64,000 bases of DNA from Moniliella sp. 'wahieum' (Eukaryota; Basidiomycota; Moniliellomycetes; Moniliellales; Moniliellaceae). Below the pieces are notes generated by a model. That model did not search any database. It was not told the DNA's origin and was given only the letters and a program-made list of their open reading frames with translations. Numbering within the stretch: position 1 is the stretch's first letter; each line of letters starts with the position of its first letter. A program made the position numbers and the translations under genes. Positions 21,539 to 33,800 of this stretch are shown here, in pieces. Location of the stretch: the NCBI GenBank assembly GCA_003971905.1, contig RSEE01000056.1, positions 186,001-250,000 of the forward strand, in the 5' to 3' direction.

Positions 21539-24500
21539 ATGGACTTTGTGCCCCACCGCTCCGCCCCACCCCCGCCGCCTGGCGCGACGGGGCTGCCAAT
21601 CGCCCAGGCGTTTGGCACGACGCTCGACGCGCCCATGCCGCTCCATCAGCGCTGCCCTTGGGCCTCTCCTTCCCACACCACCACCCGTGACCAGCAGCCA
21701 TTCCTCCCAACCACGCGAACCCACCGCACCCGGCTATGTTCCCACCCACACTGGCGCGCCTCCATTGCCAGCATGAGCGGGGTCCACTAACCACACAGGT
21801 CGATCCACCCTCCAATCCGCCGCTGTGGCCACCTGCCCTGGATCCGTACGAGACGCTCACTGGTCCCGCAAACTCCCCTCATCCTAGCCCAGCGCCACCA
21901 TCCGAATTTGCTTCGGTCTCGCCGATGATGTCTCGCATGCCCTCGGCCCCTTCGATCCAGCCCGCATACGGTGACGAGCCATTTGTCCCCTGACCAACAA
22001 GTCCTCCGCTTCCACCACCCCCATACCGCTCCCAGCGTCCTCCCCTCCTCCTTCAAGCGGGCAGAGAGGACAGGGCCGTAACCTCAAAATGTCATTGGGG
22101 GCATGTTTGGCGGTAGTAAGTGAATAGCTTGTCTTTTCATGACTACATGCTAACCCTCTCTCTCTCGGCTTCCCCAGACGTCTTTGGCTCCATCCGGCCG
22201 GCCCCTCGAAATCTCAGAGCCCTACGCTCCGCTGCACCTTGTCCATGTCGGCTTCAACAACGGCACGGGCCAGTTTACGGGCATGCCTCAAGAGTGGCAA
22301 ACACTCCTCCAAGCTTCCGGCATTTCGCACGCGCGCAGGCCGAACATCCTGAAACCATGCGTGCCATTGTGGCCCTGTACCAAGCCCAGCAGCAGGACAC
22401 GGCATCAGGCGAGGATGTATGGAACCAAGTTTGGCCACGCCCACCCACGCAACCTTTACCCGCCCCCTCAGCGCCGGCCACCTCAACCATCGGCACACCC
22501 AGCTCAAGCTCGATAGCCCAAGGATCTGAGTTATCCAGGGCTGTTTTTTCTTCTACTAGCTTGACTACTCCTCGTGCCTCCCGCGCCGCGCCCCCGCCCC
22601 CGCTTCCGGTACCTTCTGCTCCAATGTCCCACAAGCCCTTTGCGAGTGCCCCAAGTCGTAGCCCTACTCAGACTGGACAACATCCTCCCCTTCCCAGCCC
22701 ACGAGTGCTCCTCCGCTCACCCGATCATTGCCACAACGAAGTTGGACGTCCGATCCCATCTCGCAACCTCATTGCACCCCAACCTCCACCCACTTGATAC
22801 GAGCCGCTCTCTCTCGCAAACTCCATCCCCCAGGTTTCGCGAGGCGTGCACTCCCTCTGCCTCCCTACCCCAAACCGTGCCTACCTCGTCCAACTCCGAC
22901 TTGATACCTCACGATCTCAACACTTCTGTCCCGATTTGCCACGAGAATCTCGGCCTACTTGTGAGCCCACAGCTATAGCCAAGGCTGTTTCAGCCGGATC
23001 GTCCTCGGCCTCCTTGCGGCGGCGGCAGCAGCGGCGACAGCTGCCTCTTCTGCTTCTTCTGCCTCGGCGTCATTCTCTCCAGTCCACCAGTCCGGGAGGT
23101 GCACAACCTCCATTCCCTCCCCCGGGTTGGCAGCTTCCAAGAGCCTCTCCCTCCCCGTGTAGCCAGTCCGCCTTCCGGGGCCTTGGTGCGCAAAGCCAGT
23201 CCCGCACCGCAGAGTACCGCCATCTCTCTTGGTGGCTCGGCTCGGACTTGGCACGTTCACAGTCACAGTCCCCGTCCAACTTCCCCTCGTTCAACAGCGA
23301 CAGGAGCAGCAGCAGCTCAATCCAGCCCTACCCCTCATGCGGCCGACAACCGCTCTTCTTCCCTTCCCGGCCCCGCCAAGCCTCTGTATCACGCAGCGCA
23401 AGTCGGACCCGCACCAAGTCCGTCAGCACAGTGGCCACCCGTGCGGCGCGGCCTGCGCCACCCCTCCCGCCTCGGCCGCGCATACAGCGACGGTGAAGCC
23501 GGTCGGGGCTGGGGCGCACATGGCAGCCCAACTTTCCTCGTCATCTGTCCGGGCCCGATCCAAATCCTCTCGTCGGAGAAGGCATCAGTAGCGCGCGTGC
23601 AACGGCGACAGGGACCAACGCAGCACCTGCGCCACCGTTGCCTGCTGCGATCCCGCGGCGGCCGAGGAAAGAGCCAGCGGGGACACTTTCCCACGATCAG
23701 GTTGTGGCCCAGTTGCGTAGCATCTGCTCGCCCGGCGACCCGCATAAACTGTACCGTTCCTTCACCAAGGTAGGGCAAGGTGCGTCGGGCGGCGTGTACA
23801 CAGCCTATGCGACCGGCACCAATGCCAGCGTCGCCATCAAGCAGATGAATTTGGCCGCCCAACCAAAGCAGAACTGATCATCAATGAGATTCTCGTCATG
23901 CGCGAAAGCCGGCACCCAACATTGTCAACTTTATTGACTCGTTCCTCGTCACCAACTCAAAGGGTGCGGCGGGCAAACCCGACAATCTCGATCTCTGGGT
24001 CGTGATGGAGTACATGGATGGCGGGTCCTTGACCGATGTGGTGACATACTCTGTCCTGTCCGAGGGCCAGATCGCGGCGGTGGCCAAGGAAGTGCTCAAG
24101 GGTTTGATTCACCTGCACCAACAAGGGGATCCACCGCGACATCAAGTCGGACAATGTCTTGCTTTCGCGCCGGACGGGCGAGATCAAGTTGACCGACTTT
24201 GGCTTTTGTGCGCAGTTGGGCGCAGGCGCGTGGCCCTGCAGCGAAGCGAACCACGATGGTAGGCACGCCTTACTGGATGGCGCCCGAGGTGGTAACGCGT
24301 AAAGCGTATGGGGCCAAGGTGGACGTGTGGTCGTTGGGCATTCTGACAATCGAGATGGTCGATGGCGAGCCGCCGTATCTGCATGAAAACCCACTGCGGG
24401 CGCTGTACCTGATTGCTACTCATGGCACCCCCAACTGACCCGCACCCCGAACGGCTGTCACTTAGCCTGCGCAACTTCCTCTCCACAGCGTTGCAAGTTG

Positions 24501-24625
24501 AGCCGGAACAGCGGCCGAATGCCCAAGCTATGCTCTCCCATCCGTTCATCAAGCGCGCCGACCCACTCCGCACTCTCGCTCCGGCCATCAAGCTGGCACG
24601 AGAGCAAGCAAAAAAGGCACGCTAG
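21539..24625 (+). CDS. STE20: Ste20-type p21-activated protein kinase (CRIB + kinase domain)
   Basis: PAK kinases act downstream of Cdc42/Rac in polarity and MAPK signalling. The ATG at 21539 gives [20 protein letters not shown]. After a Pro/Ser-rich stretch and a probable intron (about 22111-22178, GTAAGT donor) comes the [37 protein letters not shown] with TLLQASGIS, then a long disordered linker. The kinase domain begins at about 23760 with [20 protein letters not shown] and [14 protein letters not shown]. It continues with [12 protein letters not shown] (catalytic loop), [10 protein letters not shown] (DFG), [15 protein letters not shown] (activation loop) and [20 protein letters not shown]. 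The tail, [23 protein letters not shown], resembles the Ste20 end. No PH domain is seen before the CRIB, which argues against Cla4. Frame changes are needed near 22095, 22330, 23870, 23905, 24120, 24230 and 24435. Confidence 0.85.
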
Positions 24626-24994
24626 CTACCTGGTGGTCGTTGCTTTGTTGTTGGTTAATGATTTCTACGTTTTCCCACCACCACGTTTTTCCACTTCTTT
24701 CGCGCACTACCTCCCCCTCCTCCCCCCCCTTGCCGAGAGTCCGTTTCGCTTGACTTGTATAACGTGCTCTATAGTCCTGCTCCGGAGCTTGTCTGTTGCT
24801 TGTCTGCTCCTCCTCCTCCAATGCTTCCGGTACGTAGATAAACCAAATAGCCATTGGCGCTTTTTTTTTTCGTTTGGGCCCCTTGTGGCGCATGTCAGAA
24901 GGAGTCCTTAGATTGGAATATGCTGAGAGGCGAGAAAGAGAAAAATGAATGCACATGCACCATCATGCATCACGCGCACGGGACGAGATCGCGC
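24626..24994. other. Convergent 3' region, kinase and HSP60
   Basis: Pyrimidine-rich 3' untranslated sequence of the kinase meets the end of HSP60. A T10 run lies near 24861-24870. A TGA-TGCA element on the minus strand lies at about 24962-24975. No gene. Confidence 0.45.
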
Positions 24995-26713
24995 TTAGAA
25001 GCCCATGCCTCCCATGCCACCCATGCCGCCCATGGAGGGCATACCACCCGCACCGCCCTTCTCCTGCGGTGCCTCCACAATGCAGCACTCGGACGTGGTC
25101 AGGAGCGAGGCGACACCGGCCGCGTCCTGAAGCGAGGTACGGATGACCTTGAGCGGGTCCAAAATCCCAGCTGCACTCAGGTCCTTGAACTCGGCCGTAG
25201 CAGCATCGTAGCCGTAGCTGAAGTTGTCCAGGTGCGACTCGAGCAGGCGGCCGACCACCACCGAGCCCTCTTCACCGGCATTTGCCACAATCTGCCGCGT
25301 AGGCTGGGTGAGCGCCGCCTTGATAATCGACACACCCAATTGCTGGTCAAAGTTGGCCGTCTTGACCGCCGCCAGCGCCTGGGTGGCCTTGAGCAGCGCC
25401 GTACCCCCACCAGGCACGACACCCTCCTCGACAGCGGCACGCGTCGCGTTCAGCGCATCGTCGTACCGGTCCTTCTTCTCACCCACCTCGACCTCGGAGG
25501 AGCCACCAACCTTGATCACCGCCACACCACCCGACAGCTTGGCCAGGCGCTCCTGCAGCTTGGACTTGTCGTACTCCGACGTAGTCTCGTTGGCAGCGGC
25601 GCGGATCTGCTCGCAGCGGTGGGCAAGCGCGTCCTTAGAGCCAGCGCCGTTGAGGAAGATAGTGTCCTCCTTGGTGATCGTGATGGATTCCGCCGAGCCG
25701 AGCATGTCGGGCGTGGCGCTCTCCAGCTTGATCTCCAGTTCGTCCGAGAAGACGGTACCTCCGGTAAGAATTCCGAGGTCACCGAGATCGACTTGCGGTT
25801 GTCGCCAAAGCCAGGGCCTTGACTGCGCAAACCGACAGCTGGCCACGTAGCTTGTTGAGGATGCAGGCCGCGAGTGCTTCGCCATCCACGTCCTCGGCAA
25901 TGATCAGCAAGGGGCGACGCAGTTGGGCAGCAGCCTCGAGCGAGGGAAGAATGTCTTGCAGAACCGAGATCTTCTTTTCCGAAAGGAGAATGAGGGGCTT
26001 CTCAAATTCCACCTTTTGGGTCTTGACGTCGGTGATAAAGTAGGGGGAAATGTAGCCGCGGTCAAAGCGCATGCCTTCGGTGATCTCAATTTCGTCCTCA
26101 AGGGTACGGCCCTCCTTGACAGTGATCACACCCTCCTTTCCGACCTTCTCCATGGCAGTGGCAATCAGCTTGCCCACGTGCGTGTCACCGTTGGCGGAGA
26201 TGGTGACTTGGGCAATCTCCTCCGAGGTAGTCACCGGCTTCTTGTGCCTCCAGGAACTTGATCACAGCTTCCACGGCAGCTTGGGTGCCACGCCGCAGGT
26301 CCATGGGGTTGCACCCAGCCGCGACGTTCTTAACACCCTCGGCGTAAATGGCGCGCGAGTACAGTGGCGGCCGTCGTGCCATCGCCCGCTTCGTCGTTGG
26401 CCTTGTTCGCCACGTCCTGCACCAGGCGAGCGCCCAAGTTCTCAAACTTGTCCTTGAGCTCAATTGCCTTTGCGACCGTAACACCGTCCTTGGTGATCTT
26501 GGGACCTCCAAACGCCTGCTCGATAATCACGTTGCGTCCCTTGGGACCCATTGTGACGCTCACCGCGTCAGCGAGGAGGTTGACACCCTTGAGCATGGCC
26601 GCGCGGCCGTCGTTGCTGAAGAGCACATCCTTGTGGGCGTGGGCGGCAGCCGACGTGCTGAATGCACGCGACGCACGCAGCGGCGCCTTGGCAGCAGTAC
26701 GGAGGAGCGACAT
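24995..26713 (-). CDS. HSP60: Mitochondrial chaperonin HSP60
   Basis: This is the GroEL-type chaperonin that folds matrix proteins with HSP10. The ATG at 26713 begins a basic, Ser/Ala-rich presequence ([26 protein letters not shown]), then [35 protein letters not shown]. The ATP-site motif DGTTAATVL, the conserved [17 protein letters not shown] and ENG-type loop [12 protein letters not shown] are present once deletions are repaired. The C-terminus is the typical GGM repeat ([11 protein letters not shown]) before TAA at 24997-24995. No intron is evident. Four deletions interrupt it: two bases of a GC repeat near 26353 and single bases near 26243, 25816 and 25788. The last two flank the invariant PGFGDN motif, so they are almost certainly sequence errors. 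It is head to head with HSP10. Confidence 0.95.
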
Positions 26714-26771
26714 GGGCAGGAAGGGCAGAGGCGGTGGGGGCTGCCCACAAGAAGCAGGCTGGCCTGGGGTG

Positions 26772-26779
26772 TATTTAAT
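26772..26779 (-). promoter_or_regulatory. TATA-like element of HSP60
   Basis: ATTAAATA on the minus strand lies about 60 nt upstream of the HSP60 ATG. Confidence 0.4.
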
Positions 26780-26827
26780 CGCCGGGCCAGCCGGGCCGGA
26801 TGCGGGGAGACACAGGCGCCGTGCCAG

Positions 26828-26865
26828 GAAGATTCCACCGAAGCAGCTGGAAGAGCATTTTGTTC
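26828..26865. promoter_or_regulatory. Candidate heat-shock element cluster in the HSP60/HSP10 divergent promoter
   Basis: GAA at 26828, TTC at 26833, GAA at 26840, GAA at 26850 and TTC at 26863 form a partly regular set of inverted nGAAn modules. The first pair has the exact GAA-2-TTC spacing; the others resemble a gapped HSF site. The cluster lies between the two chaperonin genes and could serve both. The role is inferred from motif and context. Confidence 0.4.
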
Positions 26866-27171
26866 GGCCCGCAGCCCAGCGGCCGGACCAGGTGCTTTAA
26901 GCCGCCCCCACACTCGCCTCGTGCCGGCCCGGCGGTGGCGACCGAACACATAGACCCGTCCAATGCAGCACGGGGGCAGTCTGCGCGCCCCCCGCCGCCG
27001 TTAAAGCATCCTTGGTCATGCATCACGCATCATCGTTGGCCTCTTTCGGGCCCAGGCTGGACTACCCGATCGAATATTTGTCTGGCCAAGCTCTGCTCCT
27101 TTCGCCCCCTCTCCCCACCATCATCACGGCCCACCCCCTTCTGCTACTTCCCGTCTCCATCCACTCACACC

Positions 27172-27571
27172 ATGGCGTCCACCATCAAATCGGTCAAGAA
27201 CATTGTCCCCCTGCTGGACCGCGTGCTGGTGCAGCGTTTCAAAGCCGAGACCAAGACGGCCTCGGGTCTCTTCTTGCCCAGCTCCGCCACCCAGTCGCCT
27301 TTGCCTGAGGCGCACGTTGTCGCCGCTGGCCCCGGTGCGCTCACCAAGGACGGGCAGACAATCCCCATGAGCGTCAAGGCTGGTGACAAGGTTCTGCTCC
27401 CTGGCTGGGGTGGCAGTTCGATCAAGGTGGGCGATGAGGTAAGTGGGTTTCGCTTTCTTTGCGGTTTGTCCCTCCGTTTTGGGTTGTGTTGACCGACCGT
27501 CTCTGCGTTTGTATGGATAGGAGTACCTCCTCATCAAGGACAGCGAAATTCTGGCCAAGCTCAACGAGTAA
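27172..27571 (+). CDS. HSP10: Mitochondrial co-chaperonin HSP10
   Basis: HSP10 is the GroES-type lid of the HSP60 chamber. The ATG at 27172 gives MASTIKSVKNIVPLLDRVLVQRFKAE, the family's DRVLVQR start. The mobile loop region reads TKTASGLFLPSSA, followed by PEAHVVAAGPGALTKDGQ, VKAGDKVLLPGWGGSSIKVGDE. One intron (27439-27520, 82 nt, GTAAGT donor) splits off the last exon EYLLIKDSEILAKLNE, stop TAA 27569-27571. The frame is intact throughout, unlike most neighbours, and the length (about 105 residues) is normal. It is transcribed divergently from HSP60 with 458 nt between the ATGs, which suggests shared heat-shock control. Confidence 0.95.
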
Positions 27572-27924
27572 TCCAACATCAAAATGCATTGGCTCTGAAG
27601 CCCTCTCATCATCATTCAAGCTGTTCTATGCTCGGTCCAGTGGCGAAGAGTAGACTGATTCACTCACACAGGGAGCACCCTCCTCGGTGAGAACCCGCGC
27701 TCCAGGCAGCAACTACACCTGGTATCGTTTGCTGGGAACAGTGGCAATTGGGCTCCCGGGTATAGAGGTCCATGGAGCTAGGAAAGTGCATTGGAAAGTA
27801 AGGAAATTTCAATACATCAGTGGGCTATAGTCTGTCAGACGAAAACGCAGTCAAGCAAATGGCAATGATGCGTATTACGTTGAAGTCGTCATTGGCGCAT
27901 GAAAGGAGCGAGGCATAGAGAAGC
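27572..27924. other. Convergent 3' region, HSP10 and enolase
   Basis: Both genes end here. No gene or clear repeat is seen. Confidence 0.45.
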
Positions 27925-29321
27925 CTAGGCCTTGTGCTGGTTGGTAAGGACCTTGGGGGCCTGGTTGTTGCGGGTGAACGAGTCGATGCCAGCGTACGTC
28001 GACTGCGGCTCGAGATGTTCGATGCGGAGAAGCTCGTTGTACTTGGCGACCCGCTCCGAACGGGCGGGCGCACCCGATTTGATCAGGCCAGCGCCCAGAC
28101 CCACGACCAGGTCGGCAATGGACGTGTCTTCCGTCTCACCCGAACGGTGGGAGACCATGACAGCCCAGCCGTCGGACTGAGCGAGCTTGGCTGCTTCGAT
28201 CGACTCGGTGATGGTACCGATCTGGTTGATCTTGAGCAGAAGACCATTGCAGGACTCTTCGCAATCGCATCCTTGATCCGCAGCACGTTGGTCACTGTCA
28301 GATCGTCACCAATCACAGTTACACCAGCGTGAGCGCGGAAGTAGCTCCAGGCCTCCCAGTCGTCCTGCTCGAACGGGTCCTCAATCGAGGCAATGGGGTA
28401 CTTCTTGATGTAGCCCATGTAGACCTCAGCAAGCTGCTTGCCGGTAAGCCACTTGCTGGGGTCCGAGTTGGGGTTCTTAAGTCCAGGTCGTACTTGCCGT
28501 CTTTGTAGAATTCGGACGAAGCAACGTCAAGCGAGATGTGGACCTTGCCCGTGTAGCCAGCCTTGTCAATGGCGGCAGTGAGAAGTCGAGCGCCTCCTCG
28601 GCACCCTGAACATTGGGAGCGAAACCACCTTCGTCACCAACGTTGGTTGCGTCAATGCCGTACTTGGCCTTGATGACCGACTTGAGGTTGTGGTACACCT
28701 CGGTGGCGACCTGCATCGCTTCAGTGAACGTCTTGGCACCCGTGGGGACGATCATGAACTCCTGGTATGCCAGACGGTTGCCAGCGTGCTCACCACCGTT
28801 GATGACGTTGCAAGCAATGCTAGGAAGGACGTACGGGCCAGCAATACCAGCCAGCTTGGCGTAGTACTTGTACAACGGCAGACCCACCTCAGCGGCACCC
28901 GCCTTGGAGACGGCCAAGGAACACCGAGGATCGCGTTGGCGCCGAGCTTGCCCTTGTTGGGCGTGCCGTCGAGATTGTTGAGGAAGGAATCGATGCTCTT
29001 CTGCTCGGTGGGTTAGGCCGGCTTTGACCAGGGCTGGGGCAATGGTGTTGTTGACATTGCCAACAGCCTTGGTGACACCCTTGCCCATGTAGGCCTTACC
29101 GCCATCACGGCTCAACAGCCTCGTGAATACCGGTTGATGCGCCGGAGGGGACGGAAGCGCGGAAGAGGCCCTTGCCGGTAACAAGGTCAACCTCGACGGT
29201 GGGGTTGCCACGCGAGTCGAACTGGCATGATCGGAAGTCGGTCAGCGGAGGAAGAGCGAGGTGGGGGGGAGGGAGGTATAGTACGTACGATCTGGCGGGC
29301 GTAGACACTCTGGATGGACAT
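27925..29321 (-). CDS. ENO1: Enolase (2-phosphoglycerate dehydratase)
   Basis: It interconverts 2-phosphoglycerate and phosphoenolpyruvate in glycolysis. Exon 1 (29321-29289) encodes [11 protein letters not shown]; a 67-nt intron (29288-29222, GTACGT donor) precedes [15 protein letters not shown]. Landmarks: [12 protein letters not shown] substrate loop, [18 protein letters not shown] (with the catalytic Glu), [11 protein letters not shown]-type metal-binding region after repair, [28 protein letters not shown] (catalytic Lys) and [10 protein letters not shown]. It ends at TAG 27927-27925 with [12 protein letters not shown]. At least six indels are needed (near 29110, 29010, 28915, 28585, 28480 and 28245); the sequence between them is standard enolase. 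Strong expression is expected, and a TATATA lies 80 nt upstream. Confidence 0.95.
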
Positions 29322-29399
29322 GGTGATGGGGGAATGCAACAGCTGTGGGAGACGGGTGGTATGGTGACATGCGAGGGAGGAGGTGTGGGCGCGCTTAAG

Positions 29400-29405
29400 T
29401 ATATA
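29400..29405 (-). promoter_or_regulatory. TATA box of enolase
   Basis: TATATA about 80 nt upstream of the enolase ATG at 29321, in a GC-rich context. Confidence 0.5.
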
Positions 29406-30872
29406 GACGCTGGTACGCACGCAACATGGGGAGGCGACGAGGCATCATTCGCGTCTGCTGGAGCAGGCTCGCGCTGGGGAAAAAGGGCGCACAGGCCACG
29501 AGAGAAGCCAGGTGTGCACTGCCCCAGTGCGGCTCGGCTCTCAGGATGCAGGATGCAAATTGAAGTCATCGTGTCCTGCGAGTGGCGGCCGGTGACCGGT
29601 GACTGCCTCCAGCGCCCGCTGTCAGACCTCAGAATCAAACCAAGAGGCAGCGGTTGCCTGCCCCCGCAGCGGCCCACACCACCACCACCATCGAACACCA
29701 GCCGATCCCGCAGGGCATGCTGCCTCAGCTGAGGCTGGAGATCATGAGCCTCATGCCACTCTCCCGGCGTCCACATCAGACCCTCCCCAGCTGGCGCTTC
29801 GCTTGAGAAATCTCGTCATGTACAGCGCTGCTCTTCTCAGCTCCCAGTTCTCAGCTTTCTCTCAGTGCTCGCAGCTCAGTCTGAGTGCTGAACTCGGTAC
29901 TTGTCGAAACTTGTTCCTCAGTACCAGCTCGCCAGCTCAGCCAACCCATTCAGGTCAAATCAGAGAAGCTCACGCCAGATCGCCCACCTTACAACTTGCT
30001 TATCGCAAAGGGCGTTAGTCTTCCCCTCTCCTAAACACCCAACAGTTTCGTTTCTTGCATCATTATAACTGCGTATCCCCGGTCCTCCGCTGGATTACTG
30101 ATTGCTGCCATGCGATGATCATAACCACAGTCCTCTGTGGTCACCGTACTGATCGGGTCCCAGCTGCTGCACCAACTCTCGATAAGTCCATTGTTCCTCT
30201 CACGTCATCTCTCATCTTCCTGAGCATCAATAACGACGACAGAGACTAATCAGATCTCGCCACCCATATGCGACAGCAATGTTTATATTGGAACCAGAGG
30301 ACCACCGGTCTTACGGCCCGGTTTACTTGCCACTTTTCCACCGTTCCACCGTCCCACCGTCGTCTTGTTTCGCTCCTCTTGTGCGCTGGAGAGGGAAGAT
30401 TAGTATAATATAGCTGCTTTGTTTCGGCACAAAGATGTGCTCGCTCGCTGGCATACACGCTATCCTATAATAAGAACTCGAGTGGCCTGGACTCCAGCCC
30501 CGCTGGGTACCATCATGGGCCACGGATGGCCTGCAGCGACCATATTATAGAAGTCTCTCCTTGCCCGCTTCCACAGGGGGGATCTTTCGCTTGCTGCTCG
30601 CCTCCATATCGCCTTGGACCAGCCCCACAAACTGCAATGCGCCAGCAAAACCTGATGGTGAGGTCACCCCCCCGGCCACCTTGCAGCTGGTTACAATTTG
30701 ATCCGTTATCATCTCGATGCCATCTCTCAGTCGGCTGTGGTGGGCACCGGGGCTACTGCCTTTTTCGCCTGATCCAGTGGAGCTATGACAGTTATATGTC
30801 GCCGTAAGAGTTGTGAGAAGAGGTTATACCTTCCTCGACAGGCAAGGGGAATTCCATTTTGTCGCTCCCCGG
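29406..30872. other. Enolase upstream intergenic region
   Basis: No supported gene. It has a TGA-CCGG-TGA element at 29593-29602 and several CAGCTCAG-like short repeats at about 29825-29945. The right part is the 3' side of the coiled-coil gene. Confidence 0.45.
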
Positions 30873-33800
30873 TCATCGTTCATCGATCACCTCCCCTCGT
30901 CCGCATCGGCGGGTCGGCTCGGCATCAGGTTCGGTGAGCAAGTGCCAAATTTGGTCCAGGTCCTGCGGGGCGACAACCAAGTCGAGCAAGCCGCAGCCAA
31001 GTCGGCTGCGTCTTGCATCTGGACTCGGTGCGTACATGCACAGCGGTGCTACCACTCGGGATCGTCTGCAAATGCGATTCTGCCCCAGGCAACAGTGAAG
31101 AGATGACGGGCGCCATTGAGGTGCAGCTGGTGGGAGTCCAGCGCGTCGCTCAGTGTCCGCTCTGCCTCGTCACCAGATAAGAGAGGTGGGAGAGGAGCAG
31201 GACGGCACTGTGTAGTCGTATCGCCAGATGATTGAGCGAGACAGTGTCCATCGCGGCGAGGGTCGGACCAGAACGCATCGCGTCCTGCACCAGGAGCGAG
31301 ATGAGCGCAGCGAGCAACGAAGGCGTGGCCAGTAACTCGGTGCGGGCTGGGCCGGCCAAGACGTGGAGCAAAATAAGGTGCAGGTGATGGTATGGTTTGC
31401 AACCGCTGCTGCTCGGCCTCGGGGACATAGTCCAGCTGCATGCGGGCGGAAACGAGGTGATGCGAAAGCAAATCGACCATGGTGGACGCGGGTCCCACCC
31501 GCTCGCTCCTCCCCCGGCCAAGCGGGGCACTTGAACGCCGGGCGCAAAACGGGCTTGGACAACGAGCGGGACCATAGCTGGCGACGCTAGGACCAAAGCC
31601 AACGCCACCGCCACTCACACAGAGCTTGATCCGCTCAAGTCGCGGGTGAAGTAAGTTGCACAGCAATCCCGGCGCCGACGCAATCGACTTGAGTGCCCAT
31701 TCGCCCACACTTTGAAACCCAAGTGCTCCCGAGAACGACTCGATGAGCGCAACGAGCGCTGTGCGGATCGCTTCTCGACGTCAGGTGCTAGGGGCACGGG
31801 TCCCTCCATGGCCCTCGGAGTGTTTGCTCTCTTTGGTTCGGGTGCGCTCGTGCACCTTGCGCTGCGCCTCTTGTACGTCCATTAGCGACGCGTGGGGACC
31901 ATGTAGCTCTGGCAAGGGGGGAAAGCGTGCGTAGAGGTCGAGCCAGGTATCGATCCCAATACCCTGAGGATCCCAGTGACGCAGTACGGGAAGGTCTTGG
32001 GACAACAGCATCGCCGCATCCGACAAGAGTTCCGCCACCGAAGAGGGCAAAGGGAGCGAGATGGGTGGGGTGTGGTGTGGTCGTGTTTGCCAGAGGCCGG
32101 GATTCTTCCCAGCGCACCATCGTCCCCCTCGGTGGGCGCGTCGGTGGTCGCTCGGTTCGTGACAACGGATCCACCCGCAGCTGTCCTTCGCCCTCACCTC
32201 CTCGCCGGTCGGGGTAGGCGTGACGAACGCACGGGCAAATTCGGGGTAGAGCGAGGCGGTAGCCGCACACAACCTCAGCGTATCTGCAAACGCATCAAGC
32301 ATGCCCAGACGCAAAGTCAAGCCTGCGAATGCACTAAGCGCTCGAGCAAGGCAAGTAAGCGCCACCCGTGCCTCGGCCAGCACGTTCGATTCGATGCCCA
32401 AAACGCATCGTTCACTACATCGCCCTCTGCCCCGTCCACGCGCTCTAGCACGTCGGCAACTAGGTCAGGCGGGACCGTCGGCGTACCCTTGGGGAAGGTG
32501 AAGTGAACTTTTGCTGTGGCCTTGGCCGCGTCCGCCGCGGCCACAGTCAGGCTGCAGGAACCGAGAGAGGCAAAACGAGTGCTCGCAAAATCCGAGCGGA
32601 GAGAATGGCATGTAACTTAACTGCACTCGTGTCAATTCCCGGGGGCAAGGGGTACCTAGCATGCGGACCAAAGTTGCCCCGTTCGGGTTAAGGTGATTGT
32701 CCAAACTGAACCTGGGCGCCCCAGGTAGTATTGGCGGATCGGACGGGCCGAGAGAAAGGGAAGAGGTAGACACAGGGGCAGGCAGCAGCTCAGCCACGTC
32801 CCGGTGGGCCATGGTGATTGGCACCCTTTCAGGCGAAGGGGCTGGTGTTGACTGATAGGACAACACAAAGGCACAAACACTACTCCGGACTCGCACAGCC
32901 TCTTGAACTGCCCAGAGACGCGTAGCCTGGGTAACCAACAAAATGTTGGCCGCTCGGCTGGCGGTAGTGTCTTCCTTCCGCTCCGGCTGTTTTGGCATGG
33001 CCCCCAGAAGAGAGAGCGGGCAACGGGGGCATGTCGGGAAGATCATTGTTGTCAAATAGGGCCCCTTGAGATGAAGGCAAGGCGGGCGGCGATCGGCGCT
33101 GTTGGGATCGGTGGACAGTTGCCCTGGTGGGTGTTTTATCGGGAGACACATCATGTCGGTTCCCGTTGGCACGAGGACTGGCCACTGGAGCCTCACGCGC
33201 AAGACGTAAAGGTGTCGTATGTGGGAGTGGGTTTGGTGGTGGCCCTGGCCCTGGAACGGATTTCTTCCTTGGCATTGGTGCCAAATGCTCGGTCCAACCC
33301 AGCAAAGCTGGGAACGAATCGTCCTCTTCCGCGTTCGGGCCGGGAAGGAGAGGGGGGGGGTATGTGTAGACATTGCGGGTGCTCCCCGAAATAGATCCCG
33401 TGGCCGAGCAGGCGTGACGAGACCTTGGGTGTCAGGTTGGGACCCCAGCGCGGGAGCTGGGGTAGGAACGTCGCGCATCGCCCGTTCCAACGCGCTGAAT
33501 TGCTCGACCGTCCGCATGCGTTCGAGAGCGTCAGCATGCTCTTTAACGCGCCTGCATCAGCGCGCGGGTATGCTCGTCGGCCGTTTCGGATAACTTGTCT
33601 TCAACGCTTTGTTTCCTCGGCCAACCGACGGGCTTGCTGTTGCAGGTCCAAAAGCTTACCCCTCGTCTTGTACTCCTCGTCTTTGCGCATGCGCTCCACC
33701 GCTTTCTCGGCTTCTCGCTTAGCGATCTTGGCAGCGGAGCGCTGCAGCCCGAACACGAGCCATAGCAATATCGAGCTCGCTTTGAAGTCTGCGCTGCTCG

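Noticed and set aside
20925-21790. Two long overlapping open frames upstream of the kinase ATG as a separate gene
   Set aside because: They overlap the kinase start in part, show no motif and have composition expected from GC-rich leader sequence.
24854-25822. 322-codon plus-strand frame overlapping HSP60
   Set aside because: It is the antisense shadow of HSP60; the minus strand codes the chaperonin unambiguously.
24995-26713. HSP60 as a pseudogene because of frameshifts
   Set aside because: Deletions fall inside invariant motifs while every residue around them is standard, and the same type of deletion hits most other genes.
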